Shown: positions 46,262 to 56,602, counted from the first letter of the stretch. The stretch: 64,000 nucleotides of DNA from Pseudomonas jinjuensis (GCF_900103845.1 NZ_FNIJ01000006.1:186001-250000), one strand, 5' to 3'. The notes: generated by a model not told the origin, from the sequence alone. Program-made: numbers and translations.

Positions 46262-46372
46262 GTGGGCATCGCAGGAGTGACCACGCTGAGGTCGGGGCGG
46301 AGCTTACACAAGTCTCCCCGGGGCGTCATGCCCGGGACGGACAGCCATGCGACTAAAGGTGTAGTCCGTTCG

Positions 46373-47008
46373 TCAGGCCCGCTCGCTGAGCGCCAGGCGC
46401 AGGCCAAGGGCGAGCAGGATCGAACCGAGCGTGCGGTCCAGCCACAGGCTGATGGCGCGTCTGCTGCGGATCAGCTCGGTGGCGCGGGCGGCCAGCAGCA
46501 CCAGCAGCACCTCGACCAGGATCGCCACGACTATGACCAGCACGCCCAGGCCGAGCAGTTGCAGCGCCACGGCGCCGTGCTCGGGGCGGACGAATTGCGG
46601 CAGGAAGGCCATGAAGAAGATCGCCACCTTGGGATTCAGCACGTCGATCAGCACGCCCTGGCGGTAGGCGGCCCAGGCGGAGACCGGCTGTGCGTCGCCG
46701 AGCCGGGCGTCGAAGCTGCTGCCGGCGTGGCGCAGCGCCTGGATGCCGAGATAGAGCAGATAGGCCGCACCGACGTACTTCACCAGCGAGAAGGCCAGCG
46801 CCGAGGTGGCGAGGATCGCCGACAGGCCGAGGGACGAGGCGACCACGTGGACCATCGCGCCGCTGCACACGCCCAGCGACGAAGCCAGGCCGATACGCCG
46901 GCCGCCGACGACGCTGCGCGACAGCACGTAGATCAGGTCCGGTCCGGGCGCGAGGTTGAGCGCCAGCACCGCGGAGAAGAACAGCAGCCAGTAGCTGAGA
47001 TCGGTCAT
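46373..47008 (-). CDS. LysE/RhtB-family amino acid exporter
   Basis: A 211-residue inner membrane exporter with about six helices. Family signatures: FFSAVLALNLAPGPDLIYVL at the N-terminus, GLASSLGVCSGAMVHVVASS in helix 2, and FRQGVLIDVLNPKVAIFF-type segment (YRQGVLIDVLNPKVAIFFMA) in the middle. Members export amino acids such as homoserine, threonine, leucine or lysine. The ATG at 47008 gives the normal family length. It lies upstream of the permease gene on the same strand, so uptake and export functions are neighbours, possibly by chance. Confidence 0.88.
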   Translation of the reverse strand: MTDLSYWLLFFSAVLALNLAPGPDLIYVLSRSVVGGRRIGLASSLGVCSGAMVHVVASSLGLSAILATSALAFSLVKYVGAAYLLYLGIQALRHAGSSFDARLGDAQPVSAWAAYRQGVLIDVLNPKVAIFFMAFLPQFVRPEHGAVALQLLGLGVLVIVVAILVEVLLVLLAARATELIRSRRAISLWLDRTLGSILLALGLRLALSERA

Positions 47009-47135
47009 GACGGCCCTCCCCGCCGGGATTCCGGCGACGACTGGAAGGGGCAGTCTGCCAGCATGACTCCGGGGTCGCCACACCCGCTCGACCACTGGCC
47101 GGCCAGGACGCGGATTCAGCCTTCCGTCGGCTGGC

Positions 47136-47369
47136 TCAGGATGCGCGTTTCGGCGCGGCCAGGCCCCTGGGCGCCGGCGACGGCGGGATCGGCTGGCGGC
47201 AGCCGGCATCCCTGAACGGACCGGCGACCCTCTCCCAGCCCGCACCCGGCGAGGTCTGGCTGCAGACCCGCGCACCATCGACCCGGCTCTGCCAGGCGTA
47301 GAACGGCATCGGAGCTGCACTAACGCCCCATGCCAGGGTCGATAAAAGGAGGAACAGGACGAGACGCAT
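47136..47369 (-). CDS. small exported protein with two Cys
   Basis: A 77-residue protein with a clear signal peptide (MRLVLFLLLSTLAWGVSA|AP) and a mature part of about 58 residues. The mature part begins PMPFYAWQSRVDGARVCSQT and contains a second Cys (RDAGCRQP), so one disulfide is possible; the C-terminus is Pro/Arg-rich. It has GGAGGAAC upstream of the ATG at 47369, which supports real translation. The aromatic-Gly pattern (FYAWQS, GWERVAGPF) recalls DUF4124-type periplasmic proteins, but it is too short to assign. Confidence 0.6.
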   Translation of the reverse strand: MRLVLFLLLSTLAWGVSAAPMPFYAWQSRVDGARVCSQTSPGAGWERVAGPFRDAGCRQPIPPSPAPRGLAAPKRAS

Positions 47370-47578
47370 GGCAAAAAGCCTTTATGACAGACCGTTCATT
47401 GCACCTTCCGTGCCGCGAAAAATCAATCCGCGGAGGCACGCAGATTCTCATCCACCAACTACGCTAGGAATTAGGAAAGCCCTGTAAATCAGGGCTTTCA
47501 CGGCACCGGGAGCGTGCCGTTCCATGTGGGCGCAGTCCACTTACTCAGGCTTTCTCGAGCATGGGCAGGTAGTAGCAG

Positions 47579-50500
47579 ATGAACAGGTCGTCGCAATCCG
47601 GTACGCAGAACCCTGCAGGGCAACCGGGCGGCCCGGAGCCGGAATTCACTCCGAAAAAGCCTCGCATTCACCACCATCGTTTCCTCATCCTGTTCCTTTT
47701 CCTCCTGCCCCTGCTGGCGGCCATCGGGGCGGCCCTGCTGTACGAGGCGCGCACCTCGAAGCTGCAGGCCCGCGAGCTGTCGAACTACGCCCGCAGCCTG
47801 ACGTGGGAGCTCGCCCAGGGGCCGACCAGCCAGGTGGTCTATCCGCAGCAGGGGCCCTACGACCGCCGTCTGGGCTACCAGCAACTGCCGACCTTCCTGG
47901 AGCACCTGCACCAGCGTGATTTCGTCACCCTGAGCCAGGTGCGCTTCTCCGAGCCGCTCATGCAATACAGCGGCCACGGCCTCTTCCCGCCCTATCCGGA
48001 AAAATCCCAGGCCGGCGTGGACGTCTACGACTGCCGGGGCCTGCCGATCTACAACTTCCGCTATCCGCAGAAGCTCTACGCCAGCTTCGACAGCATCTCC
48101 CCGCTGATCGTGAAGAGCCTGCTGTTCATCGAGAACCGCCACCTGCTGGACAACAGCACCCCCTACCACAACCCGGCCATCGACTGGAGCCGCTTCACCC
48201 AGGCGTCCATCGCCCACATCGGCAAGATGGTCGGTTTCGACGGCCATGCCCCGGGCGGCAGCACCCTGGCGACGCAGATCGAGAAGTACCGCCACTCGGC
48301 CGACGGACGGACCAACTCGATCACCGACAAGCTGCGGCAGATGGCCTCGGCCAGCGTGCGCAGCTACATGAATGGCGCGGAGAACATCGAGGCGCGGAAG
48401 AACATCGTCCTCACCTACCTCAACTCGGTGCCGCTGTCCGCCCAGCCCGGCTACGGCGAAGTCAGCGGCCTGCCCGACGGCCTGTGGATCTGGTACGACG
48501 CCGACTATCAGCGCGTCAACCAGCTGCTCAGCGCCCCGCCCGCCTCCGGCGCCAGGCTGGAAGAACAGGGCCAGGCGCTGCGCCAGGTGGTATCGCTGAT
48601 GATCGCCCACCGCCGCCCGTCCTATTACCTGGCGCGCGGACGCGCCCAGCTCTCCAGCATGACCGACAGCTACCTGCGCCTGCTGGCCCAGGCCGACATC
48701 ATCAGCGCGCCGCTGCGCGATGCCGCCCTCGAAGCCCAGCTGCGTTTCCGCGACCCGAAGCACGAGCCGACCGTGCAGCCGCTGGAGTCGAACAAGGGCG
48801 TGACCCTGGCGCGCACCCGCCTGGCCGGGATGCTCAGCGTGCCGCTGTACGACCTCGACCGCCTCGACCTGACCTTCACCACCACCCTGCAGCAGGACCT
48901 GCAGAACCAGGTCACCACCTACCTGAAGCGGCTCGCCGACCCGGCCTTCGCCGAGGAAATCGGCCTGTTCGGCGAACGCCTGCTGTCCGAGGACAAGACC
49001 CGGGACGTGCGCTACAGCTTCACCCTGTTCGAACGCACCCCCAGCGGCAACCGCGTGCGGGTGCAGACCGACAACACCGACCAGCCGTTCGACATCAACG
49101 AAGGCAGCAAGCTGGAACTGGGCTCCACCGCCAAGCTGCGGGTGCTGGCCAGCTACCTGGAGACCGTCGCCGCGCTGCATCGCGAATATTCGTACCTGTC
49201 TCCCGCCGAGCTGAAGACCGTCAAGGTCGTGCCGCTGGACTTCATCGGCAAATGGGCCGTCGAGTACCTCATGACGGCGAAGGACCGCAGCCTGCAGCCG
49301 ATGCTCGAGGCGGCGCTGCAGCGCAAGTACTCGGCGAGCCCGTACGAGAGCTTCTTCACCGGCGGCGGCATCCACACCTTCAGCAACTTCCGCAAGGAGG
49401 ACAACGGCCGCATTCCGACCATCCAGGACGCCCTGCGCGAATCGATCAACCTGCCCTTCGTGCGTCTGCTGCGTGACCTGATCCGCCACAAGATCTACAG
49501 CGACCCCGGCAGCAGGATATCGGTGCTGGCCGACGACAAGGATCCGCGCCGCCAGGAATACCTCGACCGCTTCGTCGACAAGGAAAGCCAGGTCTACCTG
49601 CGGCGCTTCTGGCAGAAATACCGCGGCAAGGACACCGAACAGCGCCTGGAAACCTTCCTCGACGGCCTGCGCCCCTGGCCGGTGCGGCTGGCCGCGATCC
49701 ACCGCTACCTGCAGCCGCAGGCGGACCTCGCGACCTTCAGCGAATTCGTCCAGGCCCGCCTGAAACAGGGCAAGTACGTGGGTGAAAAGGTCACCGAGAA
49801 GCGCATGGCCGATCTCTACAAGCGCTACGGTCCGGGCGCCTACGACCTCAACGACCAGGGCTACATCGCCCGCGTGCACCCGCTGGAACTCTGGCTGCTC
49901 AGCTACCTGCAGAAGCAGCCGCAGGCCACCTTCGCCGACGCCGTGGCCGCCAGCACCGCCGAGCGCAAGCAGGTCTACCGCTGGCTGTACAAGTCGCGGC
50001 ACAAGTACGCCCGCGACAAGCGCATCCGCATCATGCTGGAAGTGGAAGCCTTCCTCGACCTGCACCAGCAGTGGAAACAGTTCGGTTTCCCGTTCGACCA
50101 TCTGGTGCCGTCGCTCGCCACCGCGCTGGGCAGCTCCGGCGACCGGCCGGCGGCTCTGGCCGAGCTGATGGGCATCATCCTCAACGATGGCGTGCGCCTG
50201 CCGACGCTGCGCATCGACGGCCTGCATTTCGCCGCGAACACCCCCTACGAGACCGTCCTCGGCCCGGAAGCCGGCAGCGGCCGCCAGGTGATGACCCCGG
50301 AAGTCGCCAGGGCACTGCGCATGGCGCTTTCGCAGGTGGTCGAAGGCGGCACCGCGCGGCGCCTGCAGGGCAGCTTCCACCTGGCCGACGGCACCACGGT
50401 GGTGATGGGCGGCAAGACCGGCACCGGCGACAACCGCATCGAAACCGTGACCCGCAGCGGCTGGGTGAAGAGTTCCAAGGCGATGAACCGCACGGCGACC

Positions 50501-50704
50501 TTCGTCTTCTACCTCGGCCCGCGCCACTTCGGCACCCTCACCGCCTACGTGGCCGGCAGCGCGGCGGACAAGTTCAAGTTCACCTCGGCGCTGCCGGTGC
50601 AGGTGCTCAAGGGCATGGCGCCGATGCTGCAGGGCTACCTGGAACCGGGCACCGCCACCGGCTGCCAGACGCCCCTGGCGACGCAGAAGGTCAGTTGGCG
50701 CTAG
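47579..50704 (+). CDS. large class A penicillin-binding protein (transglycosylase/transpeptidase), divergent
   Basis: A 1041-residue inner membrane protein: cytoplasmic tail, one helix at about 33-56 ([20 protein letters not shown]), a GT51 domain at about 110-310 and a transpeptidase domain. GT51 motifs present are [20 protein letters not shown] and [10 protein letters not shown]. The region aligning with the conserved RKxxE motif reads DKLRQM, so that Glu appears replaced. The transpeptidase motifs are complete: STAK at S516-K519, SIN at S622-N624 and KTG at K946-G948. The 322 residues between SxN and KTG are far more than in PBP1a or PBP1b, so a domain of roughly 200 residues is inserted. 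It likely crosslinks peptidoglycan; its glycan polymerase activity is doubtful. Confidence 0.85.
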   Translation: MNRSSQSGTQNPAGQPGGPEPEFTPKKPRIHHHRFLILFLFLLPLLAAIGAALLYEARTSKLQARELSNYARSLTWELAQGPTSQVVYPQQGPYDRRLGYQQLPTFLEHLHQRDFVTLSQVRFSEPLMQYSGHGLFPPYPEKSQAGVDVYDCRGLPIYNFRYPQKLYASFDSISPLIVKSLLFIENRHLLDNSTPYHNPAIDWSRFTQASIAHIGKMVGFDGHAPGGSTLATQIEKYRHSADGRTNSITDKLRQMASASVRSYMNGAENIEARKNIVLTYLNSVPLSAQPGYGEVSGLPDGLWIWYDADYQRVNQLLSAPPASGARLEEQGQALRQVVSLMIAHRRPSYYLARGRAQLSSMTDSYLRLLAQADIISAPLRDAALEAQLRFRDPKHEPTVQPLESNKGVTLARTRLAGMLSVPLYDLDRLDLTFTTTLQQDLQNQVTTYLKRLADPAFAEEIGLFGERLLSEDKTRDVRYSFTLFERTPSGNRVRVQTDNTDQPFDINEGSKLELGSTAKLRVLASYLETVAALHREYSYLSPAELKTVKVVPLDFIGKWAVEYLMTAKDRSLQPMLEAALQRKYSASPYESFFTGGGIHTFSNFRKEDNGRIPTIQDALRESINLPFVRLLRDLIRHKIYSDPGSRISVLADDKDPRRQEYLDRFVDKESQVYLRRFWQKYRGKDTEQRLETFLDGLRPWPVRLAAIHRYLQPQADLATFSEFVQARLKQGKYVGEKVTEKRMADLYKRYGPGAYDLNDQGYIARVHPLELWLLSYLQKQPQATFADAVAASTAERKQVYRWLYKSRHKYARDKRIRIMLEVEAFLDLHQQWKQFGFPFDHLVPSLATALGSSGDRPAALAELMGIILNDGVRLPTLRIDGLHFAANTPYETVLGPEAGSGRQVMTPEVARALRMALSQVVEGGTARRLQGSFHLADGTTVVMGGKTGTGDNRIETVTRSGWVKSSKAMNRTATFVFYLGPRHFGTLTAYVAGSAADKFKFTSALPVQVLKGMAPMLQGYLEPGTATGCQTPLATQKVSWR

Positions 50705-50925
50705 CCCTTGCGGCGCGCCAACTGGATGTAGAGAGCCTCGACCTTCTCCCGCGCCCAGGGCGTACGGCGCAGGAAAGTGAGGCTGGACTTGATGCTCGGA
50801 TCATTCCTGAAGCAACGGATGTCGATGCGCTGGGCGAGCCCGTCCCAGCCATAGGCGGCTACCAATTGATTGAGAATGGCTTCCAGGGTGACGCCATGCA
50901 GGGGGTTCTTCGGCTGGTCGCTCAT
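50701..50925 (-). CDS. VF530 (DUF2132) family small protein
   Basis: A 74-residue protein matching the VF530 family: [40 protein letters not shown] and [20 protein letters not shown]. The family adopts a SAP/HeH-like DNA-binding fold by structural genomics; cellular role unknown. It is convergent with the PBP gene, the two overlapping by 4 bp at their stops. Confidence 0.85.
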   Translation of the reverse strand: MSDQPKNPLHGVTLEAILNQLVAAYGWDGLAQRIDIRCFRNDPSIKSSLTFLRRTPWAREKVEALYIQLARRKG

Positions 50926-51015
50926 CGGCAGGTCTTCCGGGGAATTCGGCGCGCCACCTTACTCCAGCACAGGCCTGCCTGCCATCGTTGCAAGCGACGC
51001 GTTACCCGCCCTTAT

Positions 51016-51116
51016 CGTTCCCACGCTCCTGCGTGGGAATGCAGCTCTCGACGCTCCCGCGTCGATGGGACGCGGAGCGTCCCCGGATGGGTTACCACGC
51101 AGGAGCGTGGGAACCA
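51016..51116. repeat. long inverted repeat, TTCCCACGCTCCTGCGTGGGAA type
   Basis: CGTTCCCACGCTCCTGCGTG at 51016 is inverted as CCACGCAGGAGCGTGGGAAC at 51095-51114; each arm is palindromic and GACGCTCCCGCGTC lies within, with GGACGCGGAGCGTC following. Half-copies occur at about 7470 and 12245. It lies between the VF530 gene and the putP terminator. Confidence 0.85.
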
Positions 51117-51159
51117 TGTAAAGGCAGTTGCTCCTGCAGCGCTGGTTCCTCGAACTCCA

Positions 51160-51199
51160 CAAAAACAAAAACCGGTGCCCGCCAACGGCGAGCACCGGT
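51160..51199 (-). terminator. terminator of putP
   Basis: ACCGGTGC at 51171-51178 pairs with GCACCGGT at 51192-51199, with additional internal pairing; on the minus strand the stem is followed by TTTTTGTTTTTG (51159-51170). It lies 18 bp after the putP stop. Confidence 0.88.
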
Positions 51200-51216
51200 T
51201 TTCCTTGCGCCTGGGA

Positions 51217-52737
51217 TCAGCGGCCGTTGTTGGCGTAAGCCGGCGCCGGCAGATGAGCCTCGGCGTACTCCGCCTCGGCCTCGTCGAAGCGCTGCTTGAT
51301 CGCCGCGTTCGGTTCCTTGTCGAGCAGGCTGAACAGCACGATGCCGATGCTGGCGAACAGGAAGCCCGGAATGATCTCGTACAGGCCCAGACCGATGAAG
51401 TTCTTCCACACCACCACGGTCACCGCGCCGATCAGCATGCCGGCGAGGGCGCCGTTGCGGGTCATGCGCTTCCACAGCAGGGAGAAGATCACCACCGGAC
51501 CGAAGGCGGCACCGAAGCCGGCCCAGGCGTAGGACACCAGGCCCAGCACGCGGTTATCCGGGTTGGCGGCCAGGGCGATGGAAACCAGCGCCACCAGCAG
51601 CACCATGGCGCGGCCGACCCATACCAGTTCGGACTGGCTGGCGCCCTTGCGCAGGAAGGCCTTGTAGAAGTCCTCGGTCAGCGCCGACGAGCAGACCAGC
51701 AGCTGGCAGCTCAGGGTACTCATCACCGCGGCGAGGATGGCGGACAGCAGCACGCCGGCGATCCACGGGTTGAACAGGATCTTCGCCAGCTCGATGAACA
51801 CGCGCTCGTGGTTCTCGGCCACCGCGCCACCCAGCTCCGGATGGGCAGAGAAGTAGGCGATGCCGAAGAAGCCCACGCCCACGGCACCGCCGAGGCAGAG
51901 GATCATCCAGGTCATGGAGATGCGGCGGGCGGCCGGGATCGACTTCACCGAATCGGCGGCCATGAAGCGCGCCAGGATGTGCGGCTGGCCGAAGTAGCCC
52001 AGGCCCCAGGCCATCAGGGAAATGACGCCGATGAAGGAGGCGCCCTTGAGCATGTCGAGGTTGGCCGCGTCCTTCAGCTCGATGGCGGCGAAGGTCGGCT
52101 CGACGCCACCGGTGGCGAACAGCACGATGATCGGGGTGAGGATCAGCGCGAAGATCATCAGCGAGGCCTGCACGGTGTCGGTCCAGCTCACCGCCAGGAA
52201 ACCGCCGACGAAGGTGTAGGCGATGGTGGCGGCGGCGCCGGCCCAGAGGGCGGTGCTGTAGGACAGGCCGAAGGTGCTTTCGAACAGGCGCGCGCCGGCG
52301 ACGATGCCGGAGGCGCAGTAGATGGTGAAGAACACCAGGATCACCACCGCGGAGAGGATGCGCAGGACGCGGCTGTTGTCCTCGAAGCGGTTGGTGAAAT
52401 AGTCGGGGAGCGTCAGGGCATTGCCGTTGTGCTCGGTGTGCACGCGCAGGCGGCCGGCGACGAACAGCCAGTTGAGATAGGCACCGATGATCAGGCCGAT
52501 GGCGATCCAGCTTTCCGACAGGCCGGAGAAGTACACGGCGCCGGGCAGGCCCATCAGCAGCCAGCCGCTCATGTCGGAGGCGCCGGCGGACAGCGCGGTG
52601 ACGAAGCTGCCGAGGCTGCGTCCGCCGAGGATGTAGTCGGAGAAGTTGTTGGTGGACCGATAGGCGTAGAGGCCGATCAGGACCATGGCTGCAATGTAGA
52701 TCACGAAGGTGATCAGGGTTGGCGTGTTGACGCTCAT
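51217..52737 (-). CDS. putP: sodium/proline symporter
   Basis: A 506-residue member of the sodium:solute symporter family with about thirteen helices that imports proline with Na+. Signatures: STNNFSDYILGGRSLGSFVTALSAGASDMSGWLLMGLPG at the N-terminus and helix 2, and MAWGLGYFGQPHILARFMAA with the substrate site, both typical of PutP. The ATG at 52737 has GGGGAG in front. It lies 304 bp upstream-to-downstream of putA on the same strand, with a hairpin between, forming the proline utilisation locus with putA and pruR. Confidence 0.95.
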   Translation of the reverse strand: MSVNTPTLITFVIYIAAMVLIGLYAYRSTNNFSDYILGGRSLGSFVTALSAGASDMSGWLLMGLPGAVYFSGLSESWIAIGLIIGAYLNWLFVAGRLRVHTEHNGNALTLPDYFTNRFEDNSRVLRILSAVVILVFFTIYCASGIVAGARLFESTFGLSYSTALWAGAAATIAYTFVGGFLAVSWTDTVQASLMIFALILTPIIVLFATGGVEPTFAAIELKDAANLDMLKGASFIGVISLMAWGLGYFGQPHILARFMAADSVKSIPAARRISMTWMILCLGGAVGVGFFGIAYFSAHPELGGAVAENHERVFIELAKILFNPWIAGVLLSAILAAVMSTLSCQLLVCSSALTEDFYKAFLRKGASQSELVWVGRAMVLLVALVSIALAANPDNRVLGLVSYAWAGFGAAFGPVVIFSLLWKRMTRNGALAGMLIGAVTVVVWKNFIGLGLYEIIPGFLFASIGIVLFSLLDKEPNAAIKQRFDEAEAEYAEAHLPAPAYANNGR

Positions 52738-53041
52738 GGGGACTCCCCTAAAGCTTGTTTTTATCCAGACCCGCAGGGTACTCCGGGCCCTTGATTGACA
52801 AAGCCGCACTGGTAATGCGGCCCCGTTGGCGCCTGCTCTCCGCAGGCCGGAAAAGCGCGAGACTCCAACTGGAGTCGAACAACCGCGCATTTCACGTCAG
52901 ACCTTTCCGCCGCATATGGCGGATCGGCTGTCCTTGCCGCTGCCGTCTCACCCCGGCAGCGGATTCATCCCCGGAACCCGTGCGTTCACAGGTTCCAATA
53001 CAAAGACGAACCGGGCGCAGTGCGCCCGGTTGTCCTGGCAG
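52738..53041. other. 304-bp gap between putA and putP
   Basis: Holds the putP promoter region and the hairpin after putA described separately. I see no gene, no REP and no recognisable PruR or PutA operator. Confidence 0.4.
53010..53030 (-). terminator. hairpin after putA, candidate terminator
   Basis: ACCGGGCGCA at 53010-53019 and TGCGCCCGGT at 53021-53030 form a perfect 10-bp stem around one central base, so the real loop would open a few pairs. On the minus strand only a weak T-rich run (CGTCTTTGT) follows, so termination may be partial and some transcription may pass into putP. Confidence 0.55.
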
Positions 53042-56000
53042 TTACTCGGCGTCCGCGAGGGACAGCAGAGAAGCGTTGCCGCCCACTGCGGTGGTGTTCA
53101 CCGAGGTGGTGCGCTCGCTGACGAAGCGCAGCAGGTAGTTCGGTCCGCCGGCTTTCGGGCCGGTGCCGGACAGGCCGTGGCCGCCGAACGGTTGCACGCC
53201 CACCACCGCACCGATCTGGTTGCGGTTGACGTAGAGGTTGCCGACCCGCGCCAGATGCTCGATGCGGCGGGCGGTCTCCTCGTTGCGGCTGTGCACGCCC
53301 ATGGTCAGGCCGTAGCCGGTGGCGTTGATCGCCGCGACGACCTTCTCCAGGTCCTCGGCGGCGTAGCGCACCACGTGCAGGACCGGTCCGAAGTTTTCCT
53401 TCTTCAGCTCGTCGATGCCGCCGATCTCGAACGCCGTCGGGGCGACGAAATGACCATTCAGGCTGGCGGGGATGCGCGTTTCGGCGATCAGCTTGCCGGC
53501 CGTCTTGAGCTGGGCGATGTGCTGTTCCAGGCCGGCCTTGGCCTCCGCGTCGATCACCGGGCCGACGTCGCTGAGGCGAACGTCGGTCGGGCCGACCTTC
53601 AGCTCGGCCATGGCGCCCTTGAGCAGCTCGATCACACGCTCGGCGATGTCCCGCTGGACATACATCACGCGCAGTGCGGAGCAGCGCTGGCCGGCGCTGG
53701 TGAACGCGGATTGTACAGCATCCTTGATGACTTGTTCCGGCAACGCCGTCGAATCGACGATCATCGCGTTCTGCCCGCCGGTCTCGGCGATCAGCGCGGC
53801 GATGGCGCCGGGCTTCTCGGCCAGCTGGCGGTTGATGATACGCGCGGTGTCGGTGGAGCCGGTGAAGGCCACGCCGGCGACGCGGGCGTCACGGCAGAAC
53901 ACGCCGCCGAGGGTGGCGCCGTCGCCCGGCAGCAGGGCGATGGCGTCGGCCGGCAGGCCGGCTTCGAACATCAGCTCGACGGTGCGCGCGGCGATCAGGC
54001 TGGTCTGCTCGGCGGGCTTGGCCAGCACGGTGTTGCCGGCCACCAGCGCGGCGCTGATCTGGCCGAGGAAGATCGCCAGCGGGAAGTTCCACGGGCTGAC
54101 GCAGGCGAAGATGCCGCGGCCCTCAAAGAACAGCTCGTTGCGCTCGCCGGTCGGGCCGGGCAGCTCGACGCGGACCAGACGCTGGCGCGCCTGCTGCGCG
54201 TAGTAGCGGCAGAAATCCACCGCCTCGCGCACTTCGTCGATACCGTCCTGCAGCGACTTGCCGGCTTCCATGGTGCACAGGGCCATCAGCTCGGCGCGGT
54301 TGGCTTCCAGCAGGTCGGCCAGACGCTCGAAAATCGCCGCGCGCTCCTCGACCGGGGTGGCGCTCCAGCGCGGCCAGGCGGCCTGCAGGGCGTCGAGGGC
54401 CTTGGCGGCCTGTTCGGCGGAGGCGAACTGCACGCTGCCGACGACCTTCTCCAGGTCGAACGGGCAACGCACTTCCTGAGCCGGGCCGGCGAGGCGCTCG
54501 CCGTTGATCACCGGCGCGGCCTGCCACTTGCGGGACAGGAATGGCTTGTAGGCGAGCTCCAGCTCGTTCCACTGCTTCTGGATATTCATGTTGATGCCCT
54601 GGGAGTTTTTCCGCCCGGCGCCGAAGATCGCCTGCGGGAGGGAAATGCGTTCGTTGCCGAAGGTCTTGAACTGGCGCAGCTGGGTGGCCGGGTGCTGGAT
54701 CAGGGTGTCCACCGGCACGCGCGGGTCGACCAGCTTGTGCACGAAGGAGGAGTTGGCGCCGTTTTCCAGCAGGCGCCGCACCAGGTACGGCAGCAGGTCC
54801 TTGTGCGCGCCGACCGGGGCGTAGATGCGCACGTTCTTGCGGTACTTCTCGATCACCGTGTCGTACAGCGCGTCGCCCATGCCGTGCAGGCGCTGGAACT
54901 CGAATTCCCGCTCTTCACCGGATTCGGCCTTGGCCTCGGCGCCCATCGCCAGGATGCTGGTGACGGTGTGCGCGTTGTGGCTGGCGAACTGCGGGTAGAT
55001 CACGCCGCGGGTGTGCTCGCTGAGCAGGAAGCGGGCGCAGGCCAGGTAGGAGGTGTCGGTGCCTTCCTTGCGGGTGTAGACCGGGTAGCCGTCCAGGCCC
55101 TGGACCTGGCACTGCTTGATCTCGCTGTCCCAGTAGGCGCCTTTCACCAGACGCAGCGGGATGCGCGCGCCCAGCTCCCTGCCAAGCAGGGTCAGCCAGC
55201 AGAGTACCGGCAGGCAGCGCTTGGAGTACGCCTGGATGACCAGGCCGAACTCGCCCCAGCCGGAGATGGCCGGATCGCGCAGCAGCTTCTCGAAGAGTTC
55301 GAGGGAGAGTTCCAGGCGGTCGGCTTCCTCGGCATCGATGGTGATGCCGACGTTCAGCTCGCGGGCGCGGCTGGCCAGGTCGCGGACGCTGGCGAACAGC
55401 TCGGTGAGCACGCGCTCGCGCTGCGCCACTTCGTAGCGCGGGTGCAGGGCGGAGAGCTTGATCGAGATCGACGGCCGCGGGCCCGGGCCGATCTGCGGCT
55501 CGGCGCCGACGGTTTCGATGGCCTTGCGGTAGTCGGCCATGTACTTCTCGGCGTCGGCGGCGGTCAGCGCGGCCTCACCGAGCATGTCGAAGGAATAGGT
55601 GTAACCCTGCTCGCGGCACGGACGGCCGTTCTTCAGGGCTTCGGAGATGCTGCGGCCGAGGACGAACTGCTTGCCCATCAGCTTCATCGCCTGGTTCATC
55701 GCGGCGCGGATCATCGGCTCGCCGGAGCGCTGCACCAGCTTGCCGATCACGCTCGACGCGCGACCGTCGGTGCGGCCATCCAGGGTGACCACCTTGCCGG
55801 TCATCACCAGGCCCCAGGCAGCGAAGTTCACCAGCACGTTGTCGCTCTGGCCGAGGTGACGCTGCCAGTCGGCGGCGGACAGCTTGTCGCGGATCAGCGC
55901 ATCGGCGGTCGCCGCGTCGGGCACCCGCAGCAGGGCTTCGGCCAGGCACATCAGCATCAGGCCCTCGTGGGTATCGAGGCTGTACTGACGCAGGAGCGCG

Positions 56001-56224
56001 TCGAGGGTATCGACGGCGTTGTCCCGGGTGCGCACGGTTTCGATCAGTGCGCGGGCGTCGCGGCGGATAGCCTCGATGCCATCGGGACCGGGATCGGCGA
56101 GCTGCAGCAGCTCGGCCAGGTAGGCTTCCTCGTCGACCGCGTAGTTGGCGCTGATCTCGGGGAAGAACTCGGCGGCGGTCCGGGTAAGGAATTCGCCGTT
56201 CAAGACGTGACTGGCGGGGAACAT
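53042..56224 (-). CDS. putA: bifunctional proline dehydrogenase / L-glutamate gamma-semialdehyde dehydrogenase
   Basis: A 1060-residue enzyme that oxidises proline to P5C with FAD and then to glutamate with NAD+. The proline dehydrogenase part lies at about 150-490 (SFDMLGEAALTAADAEKYMA, RLVKGAYWDSEIKQCQVQG, FASHNAHTVTSILAM). The aldehyde dehydrogenase part follows from about 560: SPWNFPLAIFLGQISAALVA, the Glu in IAETGGQNAMIVDS and the Cys in AGQRCSALRVMYV. It lacks the N-terminal ribbon-helix-helix domain of E. coli PutA, so it cannot repress itself and needs a separate regulator such as PruR. The ATG at 56224 has AGAGGAGGG; one at 56248 is possible. Confidence 0.95.
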   Translation of the reverse strand: MFPASHVLNGEFLTRTAAEFFPEISANYAVDEEAYLAELLQLADPGPDGIEAIRRDARALIETVRTRDNAVDTLDALLRQYSLDTHEGLMLMCLAEALLRVPDAATADALIRDKLSAADWQRHLGQSDNVLVNFAAWGLVMTGKVVTLDGRTDGRASSVIGKLVQRSGEPMIRAAMNQAMKLMGKQFVLGRSISEALKNGRPCREQGYTYSFDMLGEAALTAADAEKYMADYRKAIETVGAEPQIGPGPRPSISIKLSALHPRYEVAQRERVLTELFASVRDLASRARELNVGITIDAEEADRLELSLELFEKLLRDPAISGWGEFGLVIQAYSKRCLPVLCWLTLLGRELGARIPLRLVKGAYWDSEIKQCQVQGLDGYPVYTRKEGTDTSYLACARFLLSEHTRGVIYPQFASHNAHTVTSILAMGAEAKAESGEEREFEFQRLHGMGDALYDTVIEKYRKNVRIYAPVGAHKDLLPYLVRRLLENGANSSFVHKLVDPRVPVDTLIQHPATQLRQFKTFGNERISLPQAIFGAGRKNSQGINMNIQKQWNELELAYKPFLSRKWQAAPVINGERLAGPAQEVRCPFDLEKVVGSVQFASAEQAAKALDALQAAWPRWSATPVEERAAIFERLADLLEANRAELMALCTMEAGKSLQDGIDEVREAVDFCRYYAQQARQRLVRVELPGPTGERNELFFEGRGIFACVSPWNFPLAIFLGQISAALVAGNTVLAKPAEQTSLIAARTVELMFEAGLPADAIALLPGDGATLGGVFCRDARVAGVAFTGSTDTARIINRQLAEKPGAIAALIAETGGQNAMIVDSTALPEQVIKDAVQSAFTSAGQRCSALRVMYVQRDIAERVIELLKGAMAELKVGPTDVRLSDVGPVIDAEAKAGLEQHIAQLKTAGKLIAETRIPASLNGHFVAPTAFEIGGIDELKKENFGPVLHVVRYAAEDLEKVVAAINATGYGLTMGVHSRNEETARRIEHLARVGNLYVNRNQIGAVVGVQPFGGHGLSGTGPKAGGPNYLLRFVSERTTSVNTTAVGGNASLLSLADAE

Positions 56225-56460
56225 CACGCCCTCCTCTCTTGGAGCCATGGTTTGCCTTGTAGGAATTGTCAGTACAGACCCCGACGCCTGGCGGGTCCAG
56301 CCCGTGGCGACGGCGCGGCCTGTCTCCGGTGGATAAACCGGATGGCGGAATCTAGTGGCATGAGGCCCGGCGTTTCTTGCACAAGGCTCCGGAGTTTTTG
56401 CGAAAAACTCCGGAATGCAGACATGAATCTAAGCGGCGGTCTTTTTCTAACGAAAAGATA

Positions 56461-56475
56461 TGTTATGTTATAACA
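56461..56475. promoter_or_regulatory. Zur box upstream of the TonB receptor
   Basis: TGTTATGTTATAACA matches the proteobacterial Zur consensus TGTTATA-N-TATAACA at 14 of 14 defined positions but one. It lies 128 bp upstream of the receptor start in an AT-rich patch (about 56425-56490) that also could hold the promoter. No other gene starts nearby on the plus strand. Confidence 0.8.
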
Positions 56476-56602
56476 ACAAATAAGCCATATCTTTCCCGCC
56501 GACAGGCCCCGCCTGCCTCGGCCGCCCCGTCTCGCCCTTCTGAAAACCTGCCGATCCGGCGGGACGGGGAAGTCATGCCTGCAAGAAACCAAGGAGTCGT
56601 AC

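Noticed and set aside
47498-50527. 1009-codon minus-strand open frame opposite the PBP gene
   Set aside because: Antisense shadow; the plus-strand protein has complete transpeptidase motifs and the frame has low-complexity composition.
52826-56473. 1215-codon plus-strand open frame opposite putA
   Set aside because: Antisense shadow of putA, with repetitive Gly/Ala/His/Gln composition and no domains.
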